From: Membranipora membranacea
Taxonomy: Eukaryota > Bryozoa > Gymnolaemata > Cheilostomatida > Membraniporidae
Length of the DNA stretch: 64,000 nt
Assembly (NCBI GenBank): GCA_914767715.1
Contig: OU612075.1
Span: 10,480,001-10,544,000, forward strand
Reading direction: 5' to 3'
The translations under genes were made by a program, and so were the position numbers. The first letter of the stretch is position 1; every line of letters begins with the position of its first letter. A model generated the notes under the pieces. The model saw nothing but the letters and a program-made list of their open reading frames with translations, searched no databases and was not told where the DNA came from. Of the stretch, positions 48,286 through 59,935 are shown one piece after another.

Positions 48286-51200
48286 ATGGAGAATATAAAG
48301 GTAACAGTAACCAGAGAGACAGCCTGTGGATTCTGTGGTCTGACATTATATGAGATACAGGAACCAAGAGCTCTACCCTGTGGTCACACTCAATGTACTG
48401 AGTGTATCCATGTCAACTATCAGAATAAGGAGATAGAGTGCAAAGTCTGCAGGTAAGGCCATTAGAGTCAAAACCTCCAAAATAAGTTTTGTGTTGGAAT
48501 AGTTTGGTGGAGCCAAGGTGCTTGTTTTTTATTTGATATTGTCATCGCTAGGCATAACAATATCCTTCACTTAGAGTAGGTTTTGTTGCAGATGCATTGC
48601 GCAGAGGAAGTCCAGCAAATGATCCTCACACAACAGCATCTAAAGTCTAAACCAATGATATATTTATAGGGAAACCTTCAAAGACATAGACATCAGAGCA
48701 CTACCCACAATTCCTGAGCACCTTGTACAGGAAGCGTTGGCCGATACAGAGTTGGGATTACCGTCAGCAGGAAGAGAATGTAATCGATGTGAGGATGAGA
48801 AAGTGAAGGCTGTTGTTTGCTGTGCTGACTGTAAGAAAAGGTTCTGTGACCAACATGCCGAGGTAGGGACCCGTCAACGGCATAGCAGTAAAAAACATAT
48901 TCATTACTATATGCCTTGTGAAGCTCATATAAAAAACTACGATACCTGATACTCGTTGGGTTGCATCATGGATAGAGTTCATTAGAATTTTCTTTGGAAT
49001 AAAGAATATGTAACATCATTTACCATACTGAATTCAATGGTAATAAATATCTAAACCCAACTATATGCATAACCCCCTAAGTCGATAACACATATATAGT
49101 TATATATTTCCATTTGCAGGAGCACTTGTTCCATGTCAGCGATCATGAACTTCTGCCGATAGAAGACAACCTGACTCCAGAAAGATACGAGGTAGAAAGA
49201 TGTAAGACTCACAAGAAGCATGTCCTTGAGGAGATTTGTAAAAACTGTAAGAAGCAGTTCTGCAAGAGATGTGATTCTAAGGTAGCATGTTCAGCCTTCA
49301 ATAAGAGGAGTGATCGGGCTGCAGCCCTATATCAAGGTTGGTGTGGAATGAGTCCATGAGTTAAATGCAGAGTAAAAGGAAGAGACAACGGAAAGCGGTA
49401 TCTATAATAATTTGAACAGCATCACTTTGAATACAGAGACCAGGTTAAATCCACTGGTCGAGGTTGGTAAGGCTAATGTTTGATCGGAATGCAGTGCCAC
49501 TATCAGCGCAAAAGTTTCAGTTTTCCAATTTAGTATAATAGTCTAATAGGCTGACCAAATCGGTCGTAGGAAAATAGTAGAGACTTTTAATCTTTTGGTA
49601 CAAGGTTCAATGTCTGCTTTGCTATTCATTGTTGGCAGATCCTCCTTATCAGCAAAAAATATGGAGATAGGGTTTGTTTGATCACCCAAAATGCAATGAA
49701 AATATCTGGGGAATAAACCTCTGGAAATAACAACTATGTTGTTCTTGTAATGTTAGGCATGTGCCATGAGGTTGTCCCACTTAAAGATGTGACCGAAGAA
49801 ATGAGGGAGAAACTACGAAAGCTGTCACAGAATATTTTCGACAAAATAAAAAGATGTGGAGACATTGAAAAGTCTAGCTGGAGGCGTTTAGATGAACTGG
49901 AAACTCATATAGATAACATTTATAATGAGATAGATGAAATTGCTGAAAATCTGGTGAGTTGTTTTTTCATGCAAAAATGTAAATTGAAAAGTCGTTTTTT
50001 CATGATACAAGAGCAAGCAACTCTTTCCTATTTTAGGAGAGGATTTAAGACTAGGTTTATTAATCATTGTATGCAGCTTATGCGTTTGGTCATCAGAGCA
50101 ACAATGGTGTTTTTGCTAAATTAATTCGATCCAAGAGGTTGTTTGTCAATATGACTTGAAAATTGAACAACCCTGAGTTTATGAAGCTCAAGTTTGATCC
50201 AAATTGCCGCGATTCCAGTTGTTCTTCTGGTGAGCTGCCAACCTTTTGCCAGCAACCCAAACTCCGATGAAGGCAAATTGGATCATTTTGATCTATAGTA
50301 TATTGGTAAAATCACACTACATTGTCTATTGATTTCTTTATACATATTTTGGTTTCTATCACCGACTACAGATTGAGCAAATCAAAAGAGAAGCTGAGGA
50401 CCTAAAAACAGAATTTAAAGACCATCTTAACAAGTCGACAGAAATGGTAGGCGAGTTTTCTGAGGAATTGCTGCTGAACACCACAGTTCTGGATGACCTG
50501 TATATCTATGGAACTCATTTAGCAGACAGAAGACCAGACGAGCAGCTACTGGAAGAATTTGATAAGGTATCTTCAAACCTTACACAGGCTAATGACAACA
50601 TGGAGTATGAGACAAAGGTCGCCCTCAAAACACCTTATCTGCATCAAGGTAATAAGCTTGCATACAGGTATATTATATATTATTATAATGGAGTGGACTA
50701 ATATATATATATATGTGTATATATATGTATATAATCATATCTGCACATGCGGGGAAATGACCACAATGACCAAGGGGTAAATAACCGAAACGAAGGAAAT
50801 ATTAGATGGCATAAAGCAATAGAGCTGGATTAATGGATTAAACTGATATTATGTTCCTTCCTGTTTCAGTGTTTGGGTCTAAATCCTTTAGGAGTAAGAG
50901 GTAGCTCAGTTGGTGAGAGCGCCGTCTTCAACACGCAAGTGATGAAGGTCGTGGGTTCGAATCCGACTGCAGTCTATCATCTACTGGGGTTAGGTTGGCC
51001 CCAAGGTGTGCTCCGACCTGCCTGCAGACTGAGAACAAAACTAGTGCAGACATTGCAGCCTTGCCAATTAAGGCAAAAAAATATTTCGCCGCCCATGCTT
51101 CGGGATGTGGCGTGTGATATGTCATCTGAATTTAATCAACCCTTTAATCAACCTTTAGGAATATGTAGACATGACCAGGGAAATTGGAACCAGTTTGTGA

Positions 51201-52355
51201 AAAAAGTTAGAACTAGAAACTAAAAGTACAAATGGATTGTAGCACGCTGTCCACATGTGACTGTAGGGATAAGCTTACACATGATTATAATGATAGTAGT
51301 CGAAAACTATCTAATCACCAGTTTGATTGTTATTTTCCAGGTACAGGCTCAGTGAATTTGAATGGAGAAATGGGATTCCTACCAACAGCCATAACACATG
51401 TAAAGCAAGAGAAAACAGCTGTCTGGTGCTTTGGGGTGAGCTGGACCCACAACGACAGAATTCTGTGCGCCACAGATGAAGGGCTCGAGATTAGAGACCC
51501 TGTTGACTTGAAACTAGAGAAGCAACATCTAGATAATAACTACAGATATTCCTCTGCTACTCTTTGTGGAAGCAAACTGTTTATAACGGGCTTTTCATCT
51601 GACTTTAAGAAACACACAACCTTTTCCGGATCACTCGAGCAACCTACTCGTTCTATATTCCACAATCAAGTCACTGTTAGACCAGTCCCTCCTACCCGAG
51701 TGGCAGTAAACAAAGACCATTTAGTGATCATTGACCACGCCAATAACCTTTTAAAATTCTTTTCAACTATTAAAGAAGAGTACCGGTTTGACATTCAGCT
51801 GCCAGAAGGACTGTACCCATATGGAGTTCATCTCACATCTGATGCAGCACTAGTGACATTGTTAGAAGAAGGGAAGCTGTGTAAATTTGCTCTGACACCT
51901 TCACCAGACCCAATCTGGACATGTGAAGGGCTGGAGGAGCCTTCAGGGGTGACAACAGATGATTCAGGCTTTATCTATGTAGCAAGAATACGCGATTCCA
52001 CAATCAACATCATCTCAGCTGAAGGTAAGTATTATTAGCAACCCTGACAGCGTTAATTTAGTTTTACTTGATTATTTTATTTGAATATAATACTTAGAAG
52101 TCAAATCTCAAATGTGGATGTGGCCCAATATATATTTATTTGAGATGTTTAAACACCACTTTAGTTTGTAACTCAAAAATATCATTATACAAAGTTTGGT
52201 TACCATTTGTAGGTGAGAAGATAAGAGAGCTGACTCACGAGAAGCTACAGGAATGTATCGATGAGGATGCCTTGATCTCTGGCATCGCTGTGAGAGATGG
52301 GAAGATGGTGTTAGCTTGTCAAGATGAGGGTGTTATGCTCTTCAATATGAGTTAG
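48286..52355 (+). CDS. TRIM-like RING/B-box/coiled-coil/beta-propeller protein, copy A (609 aa)
   Basis: Exons: 48286-48452, 48670-48862, 49120-49288, 49757-49953, 50372-50648, 51341-52024, 52213-52355; 1830 nt, phases consistent. The ATG is preceded by an in-frame TAA. The RING is complete: C14, C17, C32, H34, C37, C40, C52, C55. Residues ~93-119 (CNRCEDEKVKAVVCCADC ... CDQH) are B-box 1-like, and ~149-176 (CKTHKKHVLEEICKNC ... CKRC) B-box 2-like. Exon 4 starts CHEVVPLKDV, as in TRIM2/3/56-type proteins, and leads into a charged coiled coil running through exon 5. Exons 6-7 form repeated beta-strand segments (DRILCATDEGLEIRD, DSGFIYVARIRD, GKMVLACQDEGVMLFNMS) consistent with an NHL-like propeller. 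TRIM proteins of this build are usually E3 ligases, some in innate immunity; that role is inferred. The exon 3 donor (GTTCAG) is unusual. It is a tandem duplicate of 57053-61121. Confidence 0.86.
50894..51151 (+). mobile_element. tRNA-derived SINE in intron 5 of TRIM-like gene A
   Basis: The tRNA-like head (50895-50968) has A box GGTAGCTCAGTTGGTGAGAG and a perfect B box GGTTCGAATCC, with TTC in the anticodon position (Glu-like). The body follows, then a tail of TTTAATCAACC-type repeats. Flanking CCTTTAGGA (50885-50893 and 51152-51160) is a clear target-site duplication. The same insertion is in copy B. Confidence 0.85.
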
Positions 52356-52635
52356 TTATGAGATAAACTAGACACTAGCTTTCAGCAGCGCTAGCACTTG
52401 CTTATTCACTGATATGTCAACAACTACTCAATACTATGGAGCCGGGAACCAATGTTGTGTGATGAGTTAGTGTGATACGCTACGCCAACAATGTTGTGTA
52501 CAAAGTGGCAACCATTTTGACGTGAAATACTTCACATACCCAATATTTCCTTGCAATCAATTAGGCAAATATTCTCTGATGATATTTATGATGATGTCCC
52601 CCTCCCCTCTTCACATTACATTATAATATAGAACA

Positions 52636-52966
52636 GGAGTCAGGAGCAGTCTGATGGTTAAGGATGCGGACTTGTGATCTGTGAGGTCCAGGTTCATTTC
52701 CCGGCGCCGGCAGTCATTTCTGATTCGGTATTCGTAGGCCATTTATCCTAGCCAGGTCCTTGAGGAAGGGGACTAAAAATATCGGAGGTCCACTGTTTGT
52801 TTGCGCACCCCATATACAGCAAAAAGATCCCCCTCTGCCACTTCGACAAAAATAGTTTTGACGAATTCCGGCGGGCAATGGTATAGGGTGCGGCTTGAGT
52901 ACCATGGGTCCCTGTACCTGTACTGTAGAGGAGTTACATTCTGCACAAAGATGACCTAGACTTAAC
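52636..52966 (+). mobile_element. tRNA-derived SINE downstream of TRIM-like gene A
   Basis: The head has A-box-like TCTGATGGTTAAGGATG, GTG in the anticodon position (His-like), and B-box-like GGTTCATTTCC. The body contains CCGGCGGGCAATGGTATAGG and ends ...TGACCTAGACTTAAC. The flanking ATAGAACA (52628-52635 and 52967-52974) is an 8-bp target-site duplication. The matching site in copy B (after CATTATAATGTAG, near 61390) is empty. Confidence 0.85.
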
Positions 52967-54157
52967 ATAGAACATACTTTTTATTTTACCCCATTAGAAT
53001 TCAAACATGTTTATCGTATGCATATAATTTGAGGGCAATCAAACTTAGGCATATTTCGCACCACTTGAAGTATTTAAAAAATTTTGTGAGTTTAGTTTGT
53101 GAGAGTACAATTTCGGCTAGACACTTAGCTATGAAACGACAAGACTATATTCAACCCCAATTCAGCCCTCATAATAAATGTATAATTTACAATAATGTAT
53201 TACTCGTCTCAATCATTTGTTGATAGTATTTTAGTGATGAAATGGCAACATTAATACATAGCCTACCTTGATCCTCGCCTTGGAAGCAGAGTCTGATATG
53301 CTTTGCTTCACTTAGTTGGTCAAAGTCTGTATAGTTCAGCAAATAATCGCCGCAGTTACCAGCTAGATCTACTACAATTTAGTTATGTTACCTGTGATGA
53401 TGTTTTAAAACTAGTAGGCTTTCACAAATATATGCAAAGCTAGCAAGATTTGCTCTTGAGTTGCATTAAGCTATGATTTTTATCAGCCCATCAGGAAAGC
53501 CTTCATTGTTCATTCGAAGTCCATTAATAAAAACAAGTATTGGCTATGAGTTTAGCTACGTCCCAGCAAAGTTGCAAAAAGTAAGAGCGCATATGAGTTG
53601 ATCCCGGCCTTTCAAATGACAACATTACTTAGCTTGAAATCTAAAATCATAGGAGTTATTTACAATTGTTGTCACCAATTTGTAGCACTGTCCAAAAATC
53701 CCATCCCCGTTGTAAAGGAATTTAGGCTTTCCACCACAAAGAAACAAGCAAAATGTTGAGTTGTCAGCATAGATGCATGTAAATAATTGCTATCAACGAT
53801 GGTTCAAAGACAACATACAAATTCTTTAGCCAGTTACCTCTGCCTTACTGCAAATTTAGCATTGAACCTTCTGAACCCGATAATGAACGAGCTTCTGTAC
53901 ATATATGTAAAGAGTTTTGCAAATTTCATAATCAAGTCGAAGAAGATCAACTTTCAAAAATGATGCAAATCAATGAAAACACCTTTGCGTCAATAGCGTA
54001 GCGTCAGCCACATCAGTAAGTGCCTCATTTCTTGTGGTCCATATGGTGTATTGGTGTTTTAAGTCTATTTGACTGACCATGTATTGACTCTATAGGAGTT
54101 GTCTTAACAACATCAATGTGGGCACAACTCTTATCCACATAACATTCTGCCTATTTA

Positions 54158-54249
54158 TTTCGATAAAGGAGCTTGGATCTTAGATATTGCTGTAATTGTA
54201 ACTGTTAGCAATTGTGAGAAATGGGTTGTCATGCTCTTCAATATGAGCC
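54158..54249 (+). pseudogene. Relic of a third TRIM-like last exon
   Basis: TTTCGATAAAGGAGCTTGGA, then TCTTAGATATTGCTGT, and the end ATGCTCTTCAATATGAGC closely match the last exon of copy B (61022-61118). The middle has diverged, and the stop position reads CAA instead of TAG. No other exons of a third copy were found around it. Confidence 0.75.
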
Positions 54250-55309
54250 AAATATTGTTAACTATCAACTTAACAACGCAAAAGCTGCCTGTTAACCAAT
54301 GGGTACTAACATATCTGTAATTGCAAATCAAATACCTGTGTAAAACAATAAATATTATTAATATTGAAATCAGAGCTTTCCTAACCATCGGATTAGTATC
54401 ATTGCCTGCTAATACTCCTTGGTTATAAACCAATTTTGCAAGAAAACTATGTTTCTCTTTTTCCATCAACAATATTGAGCCATCTCATCTACTACCACCA
54501 GGAAATCCCTCTTTTCATCCCCAGACTAATTTGACATCTTTTTGTCAACTCTTAACAAACACTCATTTATTGGCTTTGCTGGTTTGATTATATTTTCAAC
54601 AGCAGATTTAAGAATAGGATATAATGGACCCCCATTTTTTGGAAATACTCGGGATGATTGAGTGCTGGTTTTGATAGCTCATAGGTTCATATTGTCGCAT
54701 CTAAATAGTTTGTCTTCGTCCTTATTAACACTATCATGCAGTCAGAGGTTCATAGCCATAATTCAATTCAAAAAAATGATCATAATAAATGGTTTTAGGT
54801 TTGAGTTTATGGTCCATAATTCTGCGTTGTTGTAGTTTTCATCGTTGTCGTAGTTGTAATCGTTGTTATGACGGCTTGAAAAAAGTTTATATATGTGATT
54901 AGATGGCATCAAATGACATTGACTAGAAGATCTGATTTTTTTATAAATTCTTTGCATGTGATCCCGTCCAATAAAGTTTTCCATGAGTTAATGTTGTCAC
55001 TACTAACTCCTTTTGTACCTTTTTTTGTACGTTGACTGTCGCTAAATGGAAATAAATTCAAATATGTTTCAGATGCTAATAACTCTTGATGGATGCAATA
55101 GATATGCCTTGCATAAGACATGAACTTTTTACTTCTTCTTATGGGTCAATATTGACCACATTAATGACACAGAAAAGGTGACCTATTAAAATGGACGCAC
55201 CACTATATCTAGTTTTGTTATAGTCATATAAATATTGAAGATCTTCAGGATCTCTGCATGCTCTTTGTTATCATGTGGCAGTGATACTAGACCAAGTCTG
55301 ATTCAGCTA

Positions 55310-55415
55310 ACCTGCATACGGAGTTGCTCCCCCTCCACTGATAAGACCTACCTTTTTGCCTGCAGATTATCAGAGGAGGAGTAGCAGCTGTAATGTAGGC
55401 AAACTTGATCAAACG
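55310..55415. repeat. Small hairpin repeat (family 1), copy 3
   Basis: CTGCATACGGAGTTGCTCCC on the left pairs with GAGGAGTAGCAGCTGTAATG on the right. The centre has CCTCCACTGATAAGACC and CAGATTATCAGAGGAGG. It shares its layout with the hairpins near 7.1 kb and 48.1 kb. Confidence 0.45.
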
Positions 55416-57542
55416 TGATCTACTGTAGTATCCAAAGATTAGGTGAGTTACTCAAAAATTGAATCTGATGCAGTGACATTGATGTAATTAATAAGTTATA
55501 ATATTTGCTGCAAACAGCCGTAAACTCTCGATATGATTATCTTTACCTTAGTATAAGTATAGTGAATGTTAGCTAGAGTTAATTTCAGAAGGTTTGGGGA
55601 TGGTTTGGCGTTAGCTATCACTAAGTTCTTGCTAGAGTCTATATGAAGTACATGGGGTGAGAAAATGTTGGCTAGCCGTAAATTTCACTGTTTCAGGTCT
55701 GTGTTAAACGGCAAACTTTTCCTCCCACTGAGACATCACCATAATTTGTTAACTTATGTGTCCATTAACTAAGATAACACTCTGATGAATGAATAAAGGA
55801 AACAATCCTGTCACTCATCACTCTGCACAGACACAAACAATTGAGGGACAAATTTGTACCTACAAGATAAATATAACTAGCACTATATCTAGGATGAACT
55901 TGGGACCCAATCAATAATAAATACTTCGGCCACTGGAACACTTATATTTGATATTTCAAAATCTTGCATTGTGTGGGCTGCCTTTCTTGACAAAAGGCAG
56001 TACGGTAGGACTATCCTAGGTATCAGAAACAGTGTCAACCTGGACATTTTGAAGTGTCTCTGGTACAAAAAACTAACTGACTGAAATACTTTATTATGGT
56101 CTACGCTAGCATAACAATTCAAATATAGGCTGCTCATAACAATAAATGCCTTTCAACATTACGCAAATGTTAGGGAGGGGGGGGCAAAAGTCTGGGGGGC
56201 TCAGACTATTGAGCATGCTGCTATCCTACCAATACTATCTAACAAGTTAAGATAAAATATTATTTCTTTTGTCCTTTGTCCATACATTCTTATGCAATAG
56301 CACCTCGATATGCTGAATGGGAGATCATTCAGCATATTGACTAAGCTCTAAAAGTTTTTTTTAGTTTTCAGTTTCAATGGTTCAAATATAATAGAGTCAA
56401 TAATTTTAAGTAAATAAAAGGAGTCAATTCCAATTATGTTTTGGTAATCGTTGTTGATCAATGCTCCTGCAAAAACAGACTGTACTGTGAACCTGTGCAT
56501 ATAATATTGTGAGGGCGTCATGAAAATTTGTACAGAGAAAAGGGATGGCTTTGAGGAACTATTTTGTAATTGGTGATCTGAATTATTTCTACAAATAAAA
56601 TCTTTGAAAAGATTTCTGAGGTGCAAAGCATACCTTAAATTTACTTTGGTTCCTAACAAGCTTATGTTCGGAGCATATTTATTAACACAGAAGGGGAATG
56701 AGGTTATAATCCACCACTTGATATTCACGCTAGTGATTTAGCACAACATTAGACCAGTTTGGTTCAGCAGCCAGTTGACAACCGAAGTGTTTCCGCACCA
56801 AAGAGGTGAGTGGCGTAGCCTATGAATTTTGTTAGAGAATACCTACCTAACTCATATACCACCTTAACATGACTTGTACTGCAGAAAGTGGGATAAGATT
56901 CAAGTTACCGTATAAAATCATCAAGAAGATTTTATGTACGTAAAAGTCCTCACCAAAGAAATTGTCGAGGCTGAGCGTATACCATATAATATTATTCATT
57001 CTCAGTCTGTTTTACGGCCTATTGACATTTGAGAACTTTCAGAACTCCACAAATGGCTACAGCAGAAGGGGTCACAGAACCTGCGGTAATGGAGAATTTA
57101 AAGGTAGCAGTAACCAGAGATACAGCCTGTGGATTCTGTGGTCTGACATTATATGAGATACAGGAACCAAGAGCTCTACCCTGTGGTCACACTCAATGTA
57201 CCGAGTGTATCCATGTCAGCTATCAGAACAAGGAGATAGAGTGCAAAGTCTGCAGGTATAGCTATTAGAGTCATAACCTCCAACATAATTTTTGTGTTGG
57301 AATAGTTTGGTGGTGCCAAGGTGCTTGTTTTTTATTTGATATTGTCATCGCTAGGCATAACAATATCCTTCACTTAGAGTAGGTTTTGTTGCAGATGCAT
57401 TGCGCAGAGGAAGTCCAGCAAATGATCCTCACACAACAGCATCTAAAGTCTAAACCAATGATATATGTATAGGGAAACCTTCAAAGATATAGACATCAGA
57501 GCACTACCCACAATTCCTGAGCACCTTGTACAGGAAGCGCTG

Positions 57543-57634
57543 GCTGATACAGAATTAGGATTACCATCAGTAGGAAGAGAATGCAATCGCTGATACAGAA
57601 TTAGGATTACCATCAGTAGGAAGAGAATGCAATC
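57543..57634 (+). repeat. 46-bp perfect tandem duplication in copy B exon 2
   Basis: Two units of 46 bp, each starting GCTGATACAGAATTAGGATT and ending GAATGCAATC. Copy A has a single unit. Since 46 is not a multiple of three, it shifts the frame and exposes a TGA. Confidence 0.95.
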
Positions 57635-59712
57635 GATGTGAGGATGGGAAAGTGAAGGCTGTTGTCTGCTGTGCTGACTGTAAGAAAAGGTTCTGTCACC
57701 AACATGCTGAGGTAGGAACCCATCACCCTGAAGTCAGTATAGAAATATGTGCATTTTTTTGTGAAACTCATAAAAGCAACTACGATACCTGACAACTGTT
57801 ACCTAGCTGGGTCGCCAAATGGATAAATCATATAAACAAATCTTCTTCTGAATACGAATTTTCAATCTGTACATCATTCTGAGTTTAAAAGTATTACATA
57901 CCTGAACAAAGTAATTTTATAATTCTCGATGACTTAGATAGTATACTGTACTATTTATACAGGAGCACTTGTTCCATTGTGGCGATCATGCACTTCTGCC
58001 GATAGAAGACAACCTGACACCAGAAAGATACGAAGTAGAAAGATGTAAGACTCACAAGAAGCATGTGCTTGATGAGATTTGTAAGAACTGTATGAAGCAG
58101 TTCTGTAGGAGGTGTGATTCTAAGGTAGCATGTTCAGCCTTAAATCAGAGGAGTGATCGGGCTGCAGCCCTTAATCAAGGTTGGTGTAGAATGAGTCCAT
58201 GAGTTAATTGCAGAGTAAAAGGAAGAGACAACGGAAAACAGTATTGGTAAATTTGAAAATAACTACTTGTGAGAAACCATCACTTTGATTACAGAGACCA
58301 GGTTAAATTCACTGGCCATTTTTGGTCAGGCTAATGTTTGGTTGAATGAAGAGCCACTATCCGAGCAAAAATTTCAGAATTTTTTTATTATGTATCAATC
58401 TAATAGGATAACCAAATAGGAAAATAGTAGAGACTTTTAATCTTAGAGTTCAAGGTTCAATGCCAGATCCTTATCAGCAAAATTTAAAATATGGAGATAG
58501 GGTTCGTTTGAACACCCAAAATGCAATGCAAAATATCCGGGGAATAAACCTCTGGAAATAATAGCTATCCTTTCTGTTGTTCTTGTAATTTTAGGCATGT
58601 GCCATGAGGTTGTCCCACTCAAAGATGTGACCAAAGAAATGAGGGAGAAACTACGACAGCTGTCACAGAACATTTTAGACAAAATAAAAAGATGTAGAGA
58701 CATTGAAAAGTCTAGCCGGAGGCGTTTAGCTGAACTGGAAACTCATATAGATAACATTAATAATCAGAAAGATGAAAGGGCTGAAAATCTGGTGAGTTGT
58801 TTTTTGATGCAAAGGAGTAAATTGGAATTCGTCTTTTCATGATACAAGAGCAAGCAACTCTCTCCTATTATAGGTTATTGATCATTGTATGTAGCTCATG
58901 CGTTTGGTCATCAGAGCAACAATGGTGTTTTTGCTAAATAAATTTATCCAAGAGGGTGTTGTCAATATGACTTGAAAATTGAACAACCCTGAGTTTAGTA
59001 GATCATTTTCGATCCAATTTGCCGGCATTCCAGTTGTTCGTACTCTTCAGGTGAGCTGCCAACCTTTTGCCAGCAACCCAAACTCTGATGAAGGCAAATT
59101 GGATCATTTTGATTTAGAGTATATTGGTAAAATCACACTACATTGTCTATTGATTTCTTTATACATATTTTGGTTTCTATCACTGACTACAGATTCAGCA
59201 AATCAAAAGAGAAGCTGAGGACCTGAAAACAGAATTTAAAGACCATCTTAACAAGTCGACAGAAATGGTAGGCGAGTTTTCTGATGAAATGCTGCTGAAC
59301 ACCACAGTTCTGGATGACCTGTATATCTATGGAACTCATTTAGCAGACAGAAGAGCAGACGAACAGCTACTCGAAGAGTTTGATGAGGTATCTTCAAACC
59401 TTACACAAACAAATGACAACATGGAGTATGAGACAAAGGTTGCCCTCAAAACACCTTATCTGCATACAGGTAATAAGTTTGCATGCAGGTATATTATATA
59501 TAATTATAATGGAGTTGACTAATATATATATATATATATATATATGTATATGCTAATACCAGCACATGCGGGGCAATGACCACAATGACCAAGGGGTAAA
59601 TAACCGAAACGAAGGATATATTAGATGGCATAAAGCGATAGAGCTGGATTAATGGATTTAACTGATATTATGTTCCTTCCTGTTTCAGTGTTTGGGTCTA
59701 AATCCTTTAGGA

Positions 59713-59935
59713 GTAGGAGGTAGCTCAGTTGGTAAGAGCGCCATCTTCAACACGCAAGTGATGAAGGTCATATGTTCGAATCCCACTGCAGTCTATCATC
59801 TACTGGGTTTAGGTTGGCCCCAAGGTGTGCTCCGACCTGCCTGCAAACTGAGAACAAAAATGGCTCAGACATTGCATTGCTTCTGGATGTGGCGTGTGAT
59901 ATGTCATCCGAAATTAATCAACCTTTTAATCAGAC
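59713..59935 (+). mobile_element. tRNA-derived SINE in intron 5 of TRIM-like copy B
   Basis: Same position, orientation and 5' target-site copy (CCTTTAGGA) as the SINE in copy A. The B box reads ATGTTCGAATCC, so it has decayed slightly. An internal deletion removes the GCAAAAAAATATTTCGCCGC part, and the 3' target-site copy is damaged. Confidence 0.8.

Larger units (their letters stand above)
48286..53360 (+). repeat. Segmental tandem duplication, unit 1 (unit 2 about 57053-61800)
   Basis: Exons, introns and several hundred bases of 3' flank are alignable between the units. The 3' flank includes CATAGCCTACCTTGATCCTC and GCCTTGGAAGCAGAGTCTGA near 53261-53300 and 61720-61760. The 5' flanks upstream of the first coding exons are not similar, so the left breakpoint lies near exon 1. 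Confidence 0.8.
52356..57052. other. Spacer between TRIM-like copies
   Basis: 52363 to about 53350 continues the duplicated segment and matches 61122-61800 apart from a SINE. An AATAAATGTATAA string at 53175 is kept in copy B (61636) and is a possible poly(A) signal. 54158-54249 is a relic last exon. 55310-55415 is a family-1 hairpin. The rest is AT-rich with no supported exon; 54763-55121 and 56348-56728 are open on the minus strand but AT-rich and without domain signal. Confidence 0.55.

Noticed and set aside
50895-50968. Functional tRNA gene
   Set aside because: A and B boxes are good, but the acceptor stem does not pair convincingly, a SINE body and target duplication follow, and the same sequence sits in copy B.
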